64,000 bases of DNA from JAOUEA01 sp963734685 (GCA_963734685.1 CAVTIC010000006.1:248001-312000); one strand, 5' to 3'; positions 8,461-18,531 are shown, counted from the stretch's first letter. Numbers and translations are program-made. Notes: generated by a model from the letters alone, not told the origin.

Positions 8461-8544
8461 TGCGAGAGGGGAGATTCGAACTCCCACGCCCTTTCGGGCA
8501 CCGGGACCTAAACCCGGCGCGTCTGCCAGTTCCGCCACTCCCGC
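8461..8544 (-). tRNA. tRNA-Leu (anticodon UAG)
   Basis: Complete cloverleaf on the minus strand: acceptor GCGGGAG paired with CTCTCGC (one G-U), D arm GCGGAACTGGCAGACGC, anticodon loop TTTAGGT, long class II variable arm CGCCCTTTCGGGC-like, T arm GGGAGTTCGAATCTCCC, discriminator A. CCA is not encoded. Its 3' half is duplicated at 6435-6487 and, decayed, at 3501-3550. Confidence 0.95.
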
Positions 8545-8612
8545 TCGGATGAAGGCTACTCCGCCGATGTGGGGACTCCACCTTCATGCTCCATCTGGAA
8601 TGATTGACCGCG

Positions 8613-9452
8613 GTGCCCCCCCGAGTATCGATCGCCGTCGGTGTCGCGCTCGTCGCCGCTCTCGCGGCGTCGTGCACCGAACTGCCCACTGACAGCGCGA
8701 CCGCCCGGACGGTCGATGTCACCGATGACGCGTCGTCTTCACCGATCCCGCGGGAGTTCCTGGAAGTCGGGGTCCGCGCCTCCTCCTCCAGCGTCGACGA
8801 GCCGCCTCGAACCGAGGAGGTGCCGGCGCCCCGGTCGCTGAAGAGGTCCGCGTGGGTGGTTCGGGCCGACGGGAACAGGCTGGGCGTGTGGACGGATCCC
8901 CATGCGGAGAAGGGCACGCGCACACCCGTCGACGCGGTGAATCCGTGGGGCCAGCAGGTCGCCTTCCCGGTGATGAAGGTCGCCTTCGTCGATGGTGACC
9001 CCTGGTACCGGGTGCTGCTCGGCATCGAGCCCAACGGCTCTCAGGGATGGGTCCGCGCCCGCGATGTCACCTTCCATCGGGTGCGTCACCGGGTGACGAT
9101 CGATCTCTCCGAACGGGTGCTGCGCCACTACCGCAACGGGCATCTGCGACACCGGTTCTCCGTCGGCGTGGGCGCCGCGGGTACCCCCACGACGTCCGGG
9201 CGGTTCTTCGTCTGGGCGGTCCTGGAACCGAGCGATCCGACCGGACCCTACGGTTCGTACCTGCTCGGCCTCTCCGGATTCTCCGAGGTGCTTGCCGACT
9301 GGCCTGGTGGGGGGCGCATCGCGATCCACGGCACCGACGACCCTTCGGATCGGGGACGCCCCGTCTCCCACGGGTGCGCCCGCGTGTACAACCCGCAGAT
9401 GAACCGCTTGCGGAACATCCCGATGGGCACCACCGTGACGATCCACCCGTAG
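8613..9452 (+). CDS. L,D-transpeptidase lipoprotein
   Basis: About 279 residues. GTG 8613 gives a short lipoprotein signal with lipobox-like LAASC; TTG 8604 is an alternative start. A Ser/Pro-rich linker and an SH3-like stretch (about 90-150) precede a YkuD domain with the catalytic signature IAIHGTDD...PVSHGCARV (His and Cys nucleophile). Such enzymes make 3-3 peptidoglycan cross-links outside the membrane. The gene starts 69 bp upstream-divergent from tRNA-Leu and is followed after 10 bp by the CapA-type gene. Confidence 0.9.
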   Translation: MPPRVSIAVGVALVAALAASCTELPTDSATARTVDVTDDASSSPIPREFLEVGVRASSSSVDEPPRTEEVPAPRSLKRSAWVVRADGNRLGVWTDPHAEKGTRTPVDAVNPWGQQVAFPVMKVAFVDGDPWYRVLLGIEPNGSQGWVRARDVTFHRVRHRVTIDLSERVLRHYRNGHLRHRFSVGVGAAGTPTTSGRFFVWAVLEPSDPTGPYGSYLLGLSGFSEVLADWPGGGRIAIHGTDDPSDRGRPVSHGCARVYNPQMNRLRNIPMGTTVTIHP

Positions 9453-9462
9453 CATCTGGTCC

Positions 9463-10827
9463 GTGGGACGAGTCAACGGGGCAGCCGGAACGACCTTGCG
9501 GGGCTCGTTCACCCTCGCGACCGTCGGCGACTGCATCGTCACCCGGCCGTTGCTGCCGTTCGTCGCCGGCGATGGGTCGTTCGCCGAGGTGGTCTCGCTG
9601 CTCCGAGGGGCGGACGCTACGTTCGGGAACCTCGAGACATCGATCGTCGATCTCTCCAACACCGAGTCGGTTCCCTCGGGCTTGCCCGACGACTGGGCCG
9701 TGAGGGCGCAGCCGGATGCCGCCCTCGACCTCCGTGCGCTCGGCTTCGACGTGTTCGGCAGGGCGAACAACCACGCCACGGACTGGGGCGCCGGGGGCTT
9801 GATCGAGACCGGCCTCTGGCTCGAGGAAGCGGCGCTCGTGCACGCCGGGGCGGGACCGACGCTGGCTGCCGCCCGAGCTCCCCGGTACCTGGAGACCGAC
9901 GCGGGGCGGCTGGGGCTGGTCTCGATGACCACGAGTCCCGCGAGCGGACTGGCACCCGCACTCGACGCGTTCGGCGAAGTGCCAGCGCGGCCGGGTGTGC
10001 ACGCGGTGCCCGTGCGCACGACGGTGATCGTGACCCCGAAGGTGATGCGGGGGCTCATGGCGATCCGCGAGGCGCATCCGGAAGGCGACGTGGCGTGGCT
10101 CGCGCAGCACGTCGATGCCGACGGCGAACCGCCGGAAGCGCTGGAGCTATACGGGCGCCGCTTCGAGTTGGGGAAGGCGATGGGGGTGCGCCACGATGCC
10201 GACGACGAGGCGCTGGCGGCCAACCTCCACGCGATCAGGCTGGCCGCGCAGCATGCCGATGTGGTGGTGGCGGCGGCGCATTCGCACCAGGGCGACGCGA
10301 ACCCACAGGACCCTCCGGCCTTCCTGCGCTCATGGGCCCATGCTGCGATCGATCGCGGAGCCGACGTCGTGGTGGTGAGCGGCCCACACCGGCTCGCCCC
10401 GGTCGAGCTGCACCGAGGACGTCCGATCCTGTACGGGCTCGGCAACTTCCTCTGGTGCGACATGCAGGAGCCGCTCCAGCGGTACTACTACGACGAGAGC
10501 CGTGATGTGTTGCGCGAGCGCCTCGACGACGCCTCCCAGGTCACCGACGCCGACCTCATGGGCGTCCTCGGCGAGGATTCCTTCGGCGACGACGCGATCT
10601 TCCACTCGGTGATGGCCCGAGTGATGCTGGGACCCGACGGCCTCGAGGAGCTCCTGCTCCATCCGGTCGACCTCGGCCGGGCCGAGCCGCTCACGCGCCG
10701 AGGGATCCCGAGGACGCCGGCTCCCGGGGTCGCGCACCGGATCCTCGAAGACCTTGCAACGATGTCGGAGCCGCTCGGGGTCTCGGTCGTCACCGAGGAA
10801 GGCATCGGCCTGGTTCGGGCCCGCTGA
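9463..10827 (+). CDS. CapA-family (poly-gamma-glutamate synthesis-type) metallophosphatase
   Basis: 454 residues. CapA/YwtB-type calcineurin-like fold: TLATVGDCIVTRPL near the start, ATFGNLETSIVD, GFDVFGRANNHATDWG, AAAHSHQGD, VVVSGPHRLAPVELHRGRPILYGLGNFLW. These supply the Asp, Asn and His metal ligands. No signal peptide is visible, which is unusual for extracellular CapA. Likely role is in envelope polymer metabolism, supported by the L,D-transpeptidase 10 bp upstream with which it probably forms an operon. No CapB or CapC is present. Confidence 0.85.
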   Translation: MGRVNGAAGTTLRGSFTLATVGDCIVTRPLLPFVAGDGSFAEVVSLLRGADATFGNLETSIVDLSNTESVPSGLPDDWAVRAQPDAALDLRALGFDVFGRANNHATDWGAGGLIETGLWLEEAALVHAGAGPTLAAARAPRYLETDAGRLGLVSMTTSPASGLAPALDAFGEVPARPGVHAVPVRTTVIVTPKVMRGLMAIREAHPEGDVAWLAQHVDADGEPPEALELYGRRFELGKAMGVRHDADDEALAANLHAIRLAAQHADVVVAAAHSHQGDANPQDPPAFLRSWAHAAIDRGADVVVVSGPHRLAPVELHRGRPILYGLGNFLWCDMQEPLQRYYYDESRDVLRERLDDASQVTDADLMGVLGEDSFGDDAIFHSVMARVMLGPDGLEELLLHPVDLGRAEPLTRRGIPRTPAPGVAHRILEDLATMSEPLGVSVVTEEGIGLVRAR

Positions 10828-10951
10828 AGGTGCGCTTTTCGGCTCGCGCCGGAGGCGCCCGGAAGACTTCGGCCGAAAGTCCTAGGCAATTCGCTTGAGT
10901 CCTTGCTAGGGTATCGCCGAGAATCACCCCCCGATGACTGGAGAGAATGCG

Positions 10952-12811
10952 ATGTCGGTGTCACGACGTGCAGTCTCGAGAAGCGCCGGTGTGTTCGCCC
11001 TGGCCCTCTCGATCGTCTTGGTCCTCTTGCCCACGCCGCAGGCGTTCGCGGTGCAGTTGTTCGCGGACAACTTCGAGAGCGGTGTGCTGGTGCCGCCCTG
11101 GACGGCCACCGCCAACTTCACGAACCAGACCGCGCTCTTCTTCGCAGGCAGCCGTGCCGGCCGCGCGACCACGACCGGCGCAGGCGCGTACGCTTACAAG
11201 GACCTCTCGCCGGCGCAGACCAACGTCTACCTCAAGACCCAGATCAGGGTCGTGAGCGCTGCCGGCACCACGCCGGTGCTCCGCTTCCGGCAGTCCGGCG
11301 CCGGCACGAACATCATCTCGCTCAACCGAAACAAGAACGGCGCACTGGTGCGGAAGAACCACGTCACGGCGTCCCAGGATGCGACCAGCGCCACCTCGAT
11401 GGCGTTGAACACGTGGTACGACCTGCAGATCCACGCTCAGATCAACGGCACCTCGAGCGTCTTCGAGGTGTGGCTCAACGGCACGCTCGTGAGCGACATC
11501 TCCGGCGTCGTCTCGCTCGGGAGCGCCCCGATCGGACGACCCCAGCTCGGATCCAACGCGACCTCGACCGGCTACGACATCGTCTATGACGACGTCGTGA
11601 TCGACACCGCGTTCATCGGCGGAGGTGGGGGAGGCACGCCGCCGCTGCCGCCGACCAATGTCACGGCGACCCCGGTGGCTTCGAACCGGGTCGACCTGTC
11701 ATGGACCGCGTCGGCGGGCGCCACCAGCTACAACGTGATCAGGACCCCTGGCCCGAACCCGGGCGGCACGACGGGCACGACGTTCAGCGACACGACGGTC
11801 GCCGCGTCCACCCAATACACCTACACGGTCACCGCGACGAACGGTTCGGGAACGTCGGCGCCGTCGTCTCCACCGGTCGTCGTGACCACTCCGCCGGGCG
11901 GCGGGGGCGGTGGGGGAACGCTGATCGGCGCCGCGGGCGACATCGCCTGCGACCCGTCAGACACCAACTACAACGGCGGCAACGGCACCGCCTCGAGGTG
12001 CCGGATGAAATACACGGCACAGCAGCTGACCAGCGTGGATCACATCCTCGCCCTCGGCGACCAGCAGTACGAGTGCGGTGGACTGGCTGCGTTCAACCAG
12101 AGCTACGCCCAGTCGTGGGGCGTGTCGGCGCTCAAGAACAAGACTCACCCGATCCTCGCGGACGAGGAGTACGCCACCACGGGCGGCACCGACTGCGGGG
12201 CGGCGGGAGCCGACGGCTACTTCTCGTACTTCAGCAGCGTGCTGGCCGCCCAGCCTGGGAACACCGCCGAGGACCCCAACAAGGGCTACTACAGCTTCGA
12301 AGTCGGCGCGTGGCACATCGTGGCATTGAACTCCGAGTGCAGCAAGATCGGCGGCTGCAACGCCGGCTCGGCCCAGTACAACTGGCTGCAAGCTGACCTG
12401 GCAGCGAGCAGCACCGCGTGCACGCTCGCCTACTGGCACACGCCGCGGTTCGCGTCGAAGAAGAACGGGACCCAGGTCAACTCGAGCACGCTTGACTTCT
12501 GGAACCTGTTGCAGACCGAAGGCGCGGAGATCGTGCTCGGCGGCAACTCGCACTTCTACGAGCGGCTGGCTCCGAGGCTCCCCTCGGGCACGCTCAACGC
12601 GAACGGCATCCGGCAGTGGGTGGTCGGGACCGGTGGCAAGAGCCACGGCGGACTCGCTGATCCGGGAGCCCGGCTGCCCGGCAGCGAGTCGGGCCAGCGG
12701 ACCGAGTTCGGTGTGCTGAAGCTCACGCTGAACGCCACGAGCTACAGCTGGGACTACGACGTCGAGGGCTCGTCGAGCTTCACCGACACGGGCACCACGA
12801 ACTGCCACTGA
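10952..12811 (+). CDS. Secreted metallophosphoesterase with LamG-like and fibronectin III domains
   Basis: 619 residues from ATG 10952, which has a GGAGAG site at good distance. Signal peptide about 1-33 ending TPQAFA; beta-sandwich (LamG/ConA-like) domain about 34-220; Gly-rich linker; one fibronectin III domain (about 230-305); second Gly-rich linker; calcineurin-like phosphoesterase from AAGDIAC onward with LALGDQQY, YWHTPRF and SHFYERLAP. Compared with the relative at 45244-46117, the GNHEY motif is ADEEY and GHAHSYER is GNSHFYER, so three predicted metal or catalytic residues are altered. Activity is therefore uncertain. Confidence 0.85.
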   Translation: MSVSRRAVSRSAGVFALALSIVLVLLPTPQAFAVQLFADNFESGVLVPPWTATANFTNQTALFFAGSRAGRATTTGAGAYAYKDLSPAQTNVYLKTQIRVVSAAGTTPVLRFRQSGAGTNIISLNRNKNGALVRKNHVTASQDATSATSMALNTWYDLQIHAQINGTSSVFEVWLNGTLVSDISGVVSLGSAPIGRPQLGSNATSTGYDIVYDDVVIDTAFIGGGGGGTPPLPPTNVTATPVASNRVDLSWTASAGATSYNVIRTPGPNPGGTTGTTFSDTTVAASTQYTYTVTATNGSGTSAPSSPPVVVTTPPGGGGGGGTLIGAAGDIACDPSDTNYNGGNGTASRCRMKYTAQQLTSVDHILALGDQQYECGGLAAFNQSYAQSWGVSALKNKTHPILADEEYATTGGTDCGAAGADGYFSYFSSVLAAQPGNTAEDPNKGYYSFEVGAWHIVALNSECSKIGGCNAGSAQYNWLQADLAASSTACTLAYWHTPRFASKKNGTQVNSSTLDFWNLLQTEGAEIVLGGNSHFYERLAPRLPSGTLNANGIRQWVVGTGGKSHGGLADPGARLPGSESGQRTEFGVLKLTLNATSYSWDYDVEGSSSFTDTGTTNCH

Positions 12812-12849
12812 TACCACGAACGGCCACTGAGGTCCTCGGGGGGAGAGGG

Positions 12850-15800
12850 CTACTCCTCCCGGAGGATCTCGGTCGGCCTGAGGCGGCGGAGGACCCTCGT
12901 CGCGGTCACGCCCGCGACGAGGGTCGCCGCAAGCACCAACGCCGCCAGCGTCAGTAGGTGCCCGATCGGGAAGGTCACGGTGGGGTCCAGGATGAACAGT
13001 GCCCGCAGGATGAGCACGAGCAGGACGGCGACCCCTGAACCCACCAGGATCCCGGCGATCAGGCCGCAGACCGCCACCAGCGCGGCCTCGGCCAGCACCA
13101 TCGCTTGAAGCTCCCGTACGTGCAGACCCTGTGCCCGAAGGGTCACGTACTCCCTGCGCCGCTGCAGCATCAGGCCGAAGACGAAGATCGCGATCGTCGC
13201 GACGCTCATCAGCAACACGTAGAAGGAATCGAGACGCACCAAGCCGACGATGTTCAGCGCCGTCAGGCTGGACTGGTCCTTGTCCAGGGCCGTCTCTGAG
13301 GAGTCGATGTGGATCGGGTCGCTGGCGCCGGGACCCGACCGGAGCGCGGCGATCGCTCGGTTCAGACCTGCGCGGCTGTCGTCGGTCACCTCGGCCAGGA
13401 AGAAGTCGACGCTCTGACGCCCCGTGGCCTCCTGGTACCGACCGAGGTTCACGACGAGGTTCGCGCCCTCCGGGAACCCAGGGAAGCGCTCGAACAGGCC
13501 GACCACGCGGAAGCGCTCCTGGGTCTCCCGCGCGGTCCCCAGGGCGAGGATGACCTCGACCGCGTCGCCCGTATCGACCGAGAGGTCATCCGCCGTCTCC
13601 GCGTCGACCATGAGCCCTCTCGGGTCCGCCTCGAGAGCCGCCAGCGCGCCGGTGGCCGAGCGATCCACGAAGAACTGATCCGGCAGCGGCGCGACCCGGG
13701 CGAAGCTCGCGGGATCGATGGCGGCGAGGTTCGCTCGGGCCTGGTTGTAGGGCCCGATCAGCACCGAGTTCTCGAGATCGAACACCACCGGTGTCACGGC
13801 GGACACACCGGCGACGGTGAGCCATGAGCCGTCGCTCGCTCGACGTGGACCGGTGCCCACGACGCTGGGCGTGATGCGGAGGTCCGACCCGACGAAGAAC
13901 CTCGAGTCGGCCGTCTTCGCCGCGTCGTAGGTCGCGCTGAAGATGGCGAGGCTCGTCCCGAAACCGACCACGAGACCGAGTCCGATGATCCCGGTGGCGA
14001 GCGCCCAGGATCTCCGTCGCAGGCTGCGGCCCAAGACCCCGTGAACCACCGACCCGAACGGGTCGGTGGAGCGCAACGGAAGACGCGCCGCGACGGCCAA
14101 GAACAGTCGAACGCAGAGCAGGAGGCCCCCGACCCAGACCATCAGGGGCGCGAGCAACAGCCTGGCCGGCACCGAGATCGCCACACCGGAGTAGACGGAC
14201 CCCGACGGGGGGTCGAAGGCGCCGGTGCGGAGCGCGAGGACCCCGGCGATGCCGGCAGCTGCGAGCAGGACGAGGTCGAGGTGCAGACGCCGCCAGGCCG
14301 GGACCTGTGCCACGTGCATCTGCCGGCGCTCCTGGTTGATCTCGCGGCCGACCGAACGGCGTGCGGGGACGTACAGGGCAAGGGTCGTGAGCGTCGCACC
14401 GACGGCGACCGCGATGAGCCCGGAGATCGCGAGCTCCTGCCGGGAGGCGTGGAAGATCACCGCTCGTCCCAGGATCGCCGTCGCCGATCCGAGTCCGAGC
14501 GCGATCCCGAGGATCGAGCCCGCGACGGCGAACGCGAGCGCCTTGTAGACCGCGATCCGTCGCAGGTGCCCTCGATGGGCCCCGCGGACCCGCAGGTTCG
14601 CCTGTTCCCGACGTTGTGCCGAGGCCAGGATGCCGACGGCGTACGCGGCGAGGAACACCGCCATCAGCAGGCCGGGCACCCCGAGGAACAAGAACATCCG
14701 CTTGCCCACGGCCGCGTCATCGCGGGCAACGGCGAGCGTGTTGGAGATGTTGTCGATGAGGTAGTCCTGGCCAGGGCCGATCCGGTCGATGGCCCGCGAG
14801 ATGCGTCTCGTCTGCGCGAGGGCCGTGCCCGGGTCCGCCTCCAGCCGGGCTCGATCCACGAGCACGTCGAGTTCCTGCACCGGGAAGCTCTTGGTGACGC
14901 TGCCCACCGAGGCCCTGGCTGCGTCGAACGCGGGGACGATCTCGTCCCGGAACGTCGAGGGGGTCACCACCACCACATCGGGGACGTAGAGGAAGTCCTC
15001 GAGTTTCGTGGAGTTCCGGCTGGAGAACAGCGACCGTGCGCGTGCCAGGTCGACCACGCCGCTCACCGGCAGGGAGAGCGGGGTTCTGCGGCCGGGGAGG
15101 CGCAACTCGACCGTGGCGCCGGGCCCCGCGACCAGAGCCTCTCCCGCCTCGGCGCTCAACAGCGCCGACCCGGGCCGGAAGCCCCCGGCGGTGAGCCGGA
15201 TCGACGGGTAATGCTCCTGATAGCGACGGTCGAACGCGAAGACACGCACCGGGCGTCGGATCCTGACGCCACCCGATGCGAGCGAGCCCGGCGGAAGATC
15301 GACGTAGCCGAGCCCGTCCGCAGCCGCGACCCCCGGGATCGACGCCACCTGATCCGCCATCTCCTCCAGTGCCGGCGCCGGCGGGACGTTCGCCGGGATC
15401 GGCACCACCTGTTCACGGCCGGAGACCGTGCCGTGAAGCCCGACCGCCGTCGCATCGTCGACGCCCTGCTCGGCCCGGACGACGTAGGTGATCGTCACGG
15501 TGGCTCCGGGACCGATCCTTCCGATGTTCATGCCGATGCCCGCCGGACCGTGAGCCAGGGGGCTCTCGCCGTCCGACGTCGGGCAGCGGGTCGCCGTCCA
15601 TGACCGTGGTGCCCTGCACGTAGGTGAGCGGCGGCGGCGGCACGTCGTTCACCACCACCTCGTTCGCCGGCGCGGCGTTCCCGTTCGTCACCGTGAGCGT
15701 GATCGTGGCCTCCTGCCCGGGACCGAGCGGCCCCGGCGTCGAGAGCCGTTCCGTCAAGCTGAGGCCGCCGCCGGGCCGAGCGGTCAGCACCCGCTGGATG

Positions 15801-15964
15801 TCGAGGGCGAGGGGCGCGACGGCCCGCGCCGTCATCGTGGCGCCCGAGCCGTCCATGAAGAACAGGACGCCGGAGAACAGGCCGATCCCGAGCGTCACCC
15901 CGACCAGCGAGGCCAGGGTGCGTCGAGGATTGTGCAGCAGATCACGCCAGACGTACCTAAGCAC
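12850..15964 (-). CDS. FtsX-family ABC transporter permease, very large, one frameshift
   Basis: About 1037 residues if one indel near 15550 is corrected; as given, the N-terminal part stops out of frame and the rest reads from about 15531 down to 12850. The N-terminus (LRYVWRDLLHNPRRTLASLVGVTLGIGLFSGVL split over the membrane) is a typical MacB/FtsX start. A DUF11-like repeat follows in the outside domain: TLTVTNGNAAPANEVVVNDV, LTYVQGTTV and MNIGRIGPGATVTITY. Eight or more further membrane segments form two FtsX blocks. GTG 15964 overlaps the second ATPase by 8 bp. Likely acts in lipoprotein or envelope-linked mechanotransmission. Confidence 0.8.
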
Positions 15965-16688
15965 GGGGTGGCGTGGGGGTCGGCGATCCTGCCTCCGCAC
16001 CGGCGGGGTCCGCCCGATCCGTCAGGTGCCCGTCGCGCATGCCGACGGTCCGGTCCAACCGTCGGGCCACCTCCGGCTCGTGGGTGACGAGCACCAGGGT
16101 CGCGCCGGAGACGCGCTGAGCGGCGAGCAGGAGGTTCACCACGTCCACCGCGTTCTCGGCGTCGAGCGAGCCGGTCGGTTCATCCGCGACGATCAGGCTC
16201 GGTCGGTGGACGAGGGCGCGGGCCACAGCCACGCGCTGGCGCTGGCCCCCGGACAGCTGGTCCGGGAACCTGTCCGCTTCGTCCGCGAGTCCGAGCTGGG
16301 TCAGCAACTCGATGCTTCGCGCGTTGCCGTCATCGATGCCGTTCAGCGAGCACTGCACGCTCACGTTCTCGGTGGCCGTCAGGAACGGCAGCAGGTTGTC
16401 GGATTGGAAGACGAACCCGATCTCGTGCCGGCGCAGGCGATCGCGGTCCACCTCGGGCAGCGTCGAGATCTGCCGGCCGCCGATCCAGACGTGACCCTCG
16501 GTGGGGGCATCGAGACCGCCGATCAGACCCAGCAGGGTCGACTTGCCGCACCCGCTCGGTCCGGTGATCGCGATGCTGGTTCCGGGCTGCACGTCGAGGC
16601 TGACCCGTTCGACGGCCCGGACCACCCCGGCCGGGGTCTCGTACCGCTTCGCCACCTCGTTCAGCTCGACGCCCCCCCGTGCGCTCAC
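15957..16688 (-). CDS. ABC transporter ATPase (LolD/MacB type), second of pair
   Basis: About 243 residues. Walker A GPSGCGKSTLL, Q loop FVFQSDNLLPFLTATENV, signature LSGGQRQRVAVARAL, Walker B LIVADEPTGSLDAEN and the H-loop LVTHEPEVA are all present. GTG 16688 overlaps the stop of the first ATPase (GTGA), which fixes the start. Two different ATPases next to one FtsX-type permease suggests a heterodimeric nucleotide-binding pair. Same operon as its neighbours. Confidence 0.88.
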   Translation of the reverse strand: MSARGGVELNEVAKRYETPAGVVRAVERVSLDVQPGTSIAITGPSGCGKSTLLGLIGGLDAPTEGHVWIGGRQISTLPEVDRDRLRRHEIGFVFQSDNLLPFLTATENVSVQCSLNGIDDGNARSIELLTQLGLADEADRFPDQLSGGQRQRVAVARALVHRPSLIVADEPTGSLDAENAVDVVNLLLAAQRVSGATLVLVTHEPEVARRLDRTVGMRDGHLTDRADPAGAEAGSPTPTPPRA

Positions 16689-17441
16689 AGGTCGTGCACC
16701 ACGCCGTCTTCGAGCACCAGTGAACGTTCGGCGCGTGCGGCAAGCTCGCGATCGTGGGTGACGAACAGCACGGTCAGTCCGCGCCGGCGCCAGGCGTCGA
16801 AGATGACGTCCATGACACGATCCGCGTTCGCCGAGTCGAGCTGGCCGGTGACCTCGTCGGCCAGGAGCAGGTCGGGCCGATTCGCCATCGCCACCGCCAC
16901 GGACACACGCTGGCCTTCCCCACCCGACATCCGGTGGGGGAGGTGATGGAGACGGTCGCCGACGCCGAGCTCTTCGAGCAGTTCCTCCGCCTTGCCTCCC
17001 CTGCGAGCCCCGCCCCCGAGCTCCATGGCGAGCTCGACGTTCTGGAGCGGCCGTGAGGAACGGGATCAGGTTGCCGCTCTGGAGCACGACCCCGACCCGT
17101 CGGGCTCGGAGCCCCGCCCTGGTGACGTCATCGAGCCCGGTGATCTCGTCGCCGTCGAAGACCACCCTGCCCGAGTCGGGCAGCATCAGCCCGGCGAGCA
17201 GGGAGATCAGCGTGGACTTCCCGCTGCCCGACCGACCGATGAGGCTCGTCATCTCGCCGCGGGGGATCTCCAGGTTCGCGCCGCAGAGGACCGGCCGGTC
17301 TGCCGAGCCTTCCTTGTAGGAGAGAGAGACATCCTGGAGCCGCACGAGCGGCCCCGACGCCCCCGGAAGCGGGTCCTCCTCGGAGGTCGTTCGCGGGATC
17401 GGAAGGTCGGGTCCCATGCCGGGCCGGCCCCCTGCCCTCAT
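16685..17441 (-). CDS. ABC transporter ATPase, first of pair, one frameshift
   Basis: About 251 residues once one extra base near 17048 is removed. N-terminal part: LVRLQDVSLSYKEGS, Walker A GRSGSGKSTLISLL, Q loop VVLQSGNLIPFLTA. C-terminal part in the shifted frame: ELAMELGGGARRGG, signature MSGGEGQRVSVAVAM, Walker B LLLADEVTGQLDS, H-loop LFVTHDREL. The two parts join cleanly as LTAAQNVELAMELGG, so this looks like a single-base error or recent mutation. ATG 17441 overlaps the lipoprotein stop (ATGA). Confidence 0.8.
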
Positions 17442-18385
17442 CTGCTCCGCTTGGCCGGCTTGGAGCCGCCGAACACGGTCGGGGCGTACACGGCGGCGTT
17501 GCGGTCCAGCTTCATGACCTCTGCGCTGAGCTCAGCCAGCGCTTTGGCACCGAGTTGGACCGCGTTGACGAGCTCTTCGGTCTCCTGGGCGACGCCCGCC
17601 AGCGGCTCGGTGAGGATCCCGCCCACGCCTGGTCCCCAGTACTTGTTCTCGGTGCCCTGCTCCTGGATGACGACCACGTCGGTGAAGCACTTGAACGGGA
17701 CGCAGGTCTTCGCTCCGACCTTGACGACCTCGGCCGAGGACTGCTCCCCCCCTGGGATCTGCACCTGATAGAAGGGCGGGGTCCCGGTCTTCGGATCCCC
17801 AGGCATGTACATGCCGGTGGTGGCTCCGTTCACACCGGCGAGCCAGGCGTCCTGTGCGTTGAGGAATTGCCCCCCCTCGTAGGCCTCCGTGTAGGAGCCG
17901 ACGTACCAGACGTTCCCCCCCTCGTCCTCGGCCAGGTAGTCGATGGATTGCTCGCTGAGCTGACCACCGTTGTAGTCCTGATCCAGGACCAACACCGCGC
18001 GCACTCCGTTGACCACCTTCGTCACATCGGTGATCGTCGTGACGCGGACGTGCGGCAGATGTCGGTCGCCGACGTTCACGAAGCCCTTGCTGACCGTCTG
18101 GAGCCCGGGTGTCAGGGGCATCCACGGGTTCACGTCGGTCAGGGAAGCACTGAAGTGCTTCGGGTCGAACGTTGACGGGATCTTCGCGGGCGGGCTCGGG
18201 GTCGACCCCGAGCCCGATCCCGAGCTCGGGGACTTCGTTCCCTCCGTGGGGGCAGGGGTCGAGGGGGCAGCGACCGAGGTCGGTGCGGTCGGGGCCTGCG
18301 CGCCCTCCTCGCCGCCGCACGAGGCGAGGGCACCGAGGCACACGCCTCCCGCCATGGCAGCCGACACGAACCGCTTCCCGAGCAT
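17438..18385 (-). CDS. Secreted lipoprotein of an ABC (FtsX-type) operon
   Basis: 315 residues. Lipobox ALASC at about residues 19-23, then a Ser/Thr/Pro/Gly-rich linker to about residue 70, then a globular domain (DVNPWMPLTPG, VVNGVRAVLVLDQDYNG, YTEAYEGGQF, CVPFKCFTDVVVIQE). I do not recognise the family. It is the first gene of the four-gene operon, overlapping the first ATPase by 4 bp, so it is likely the extracytoplasmic substrate-binding or effector partner of the transporter. Confidence 0.75.
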   Translation of the reverse strand: MLGKRFVSAAMAGGVCLGALASCGGEEGAQAPTAPTSVAAPSTPAPTEGTKSPSSGSGSGSTPSPPAKIPSTFDPKHFSASLTDVNPWMPLTPGLQTVSKGFVNVGDRHLPHVRVTTITDVTKVVNGVRAVLVLDQDYNGGQLSEQSIDYLAEDEGGNVWYVGSYTEAYEGGQFLNAQDAWLAGVNGATTGMYMPGDPKTGTPPFYQVQIPGGEQSSAEVVKVGAKTCVPFKCFTDVVVIQEQGTENKYWGPGVGGILTEPLAGVAQETEELVNAVQLGAKALAELSAEVMKLDRNAAVYAPTVFGGSKPAKRSR

Positions 18386-18442
18386 GCCGAGATGCTATCC
18401 AATGGAACATGAGAGGAAGCTGAAGACGATGGCCGGTGCGCT

Positions 18443-18467
18443 CGGGGACTTGAACCCCGAATCTGCG
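18443..18467 (-). repeat. tRNA-Lys-like T-arm fragment (candidate distal att site)
   Basis: Matches 24 of 25 bases of tRNA-Lys(CUU) at 35632-35656, covering T arm and variable region. The rest of the tRNA is absent. It stands in the short gap between the lipoprotein and the cyclase gene, with no other reason to be there. Same orientation as the intact tRNA. May mark the far end of an island anchored at tRNA-Lys; T arms are conserved, so chance is possible. Confidence 0.45.
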
Positions 18468-18531
18468 CCCAAGCAACACCCCTCGGCGACGATGGAGGCG
18501 CGTCGAGGGGCGGCCTGCGTCATGATGAGGC

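Noticed and set aside
8739..10463. A 574-codon open frame on the minus strand
   Set aside because: Antisense to the L,D-transpeptidase and CapA-type genes, which have clear catalytic motifs; the frame is Ser/Arg-rich with no domain, a GC-rich shadow.
10828..10951. Riboswitch or strong terminator after the CapA-type gene
   Set aside because: Only a weak 5-bp stem (GACTT/AAGTC) near 10865; no conserved aptamer core or U-tract.
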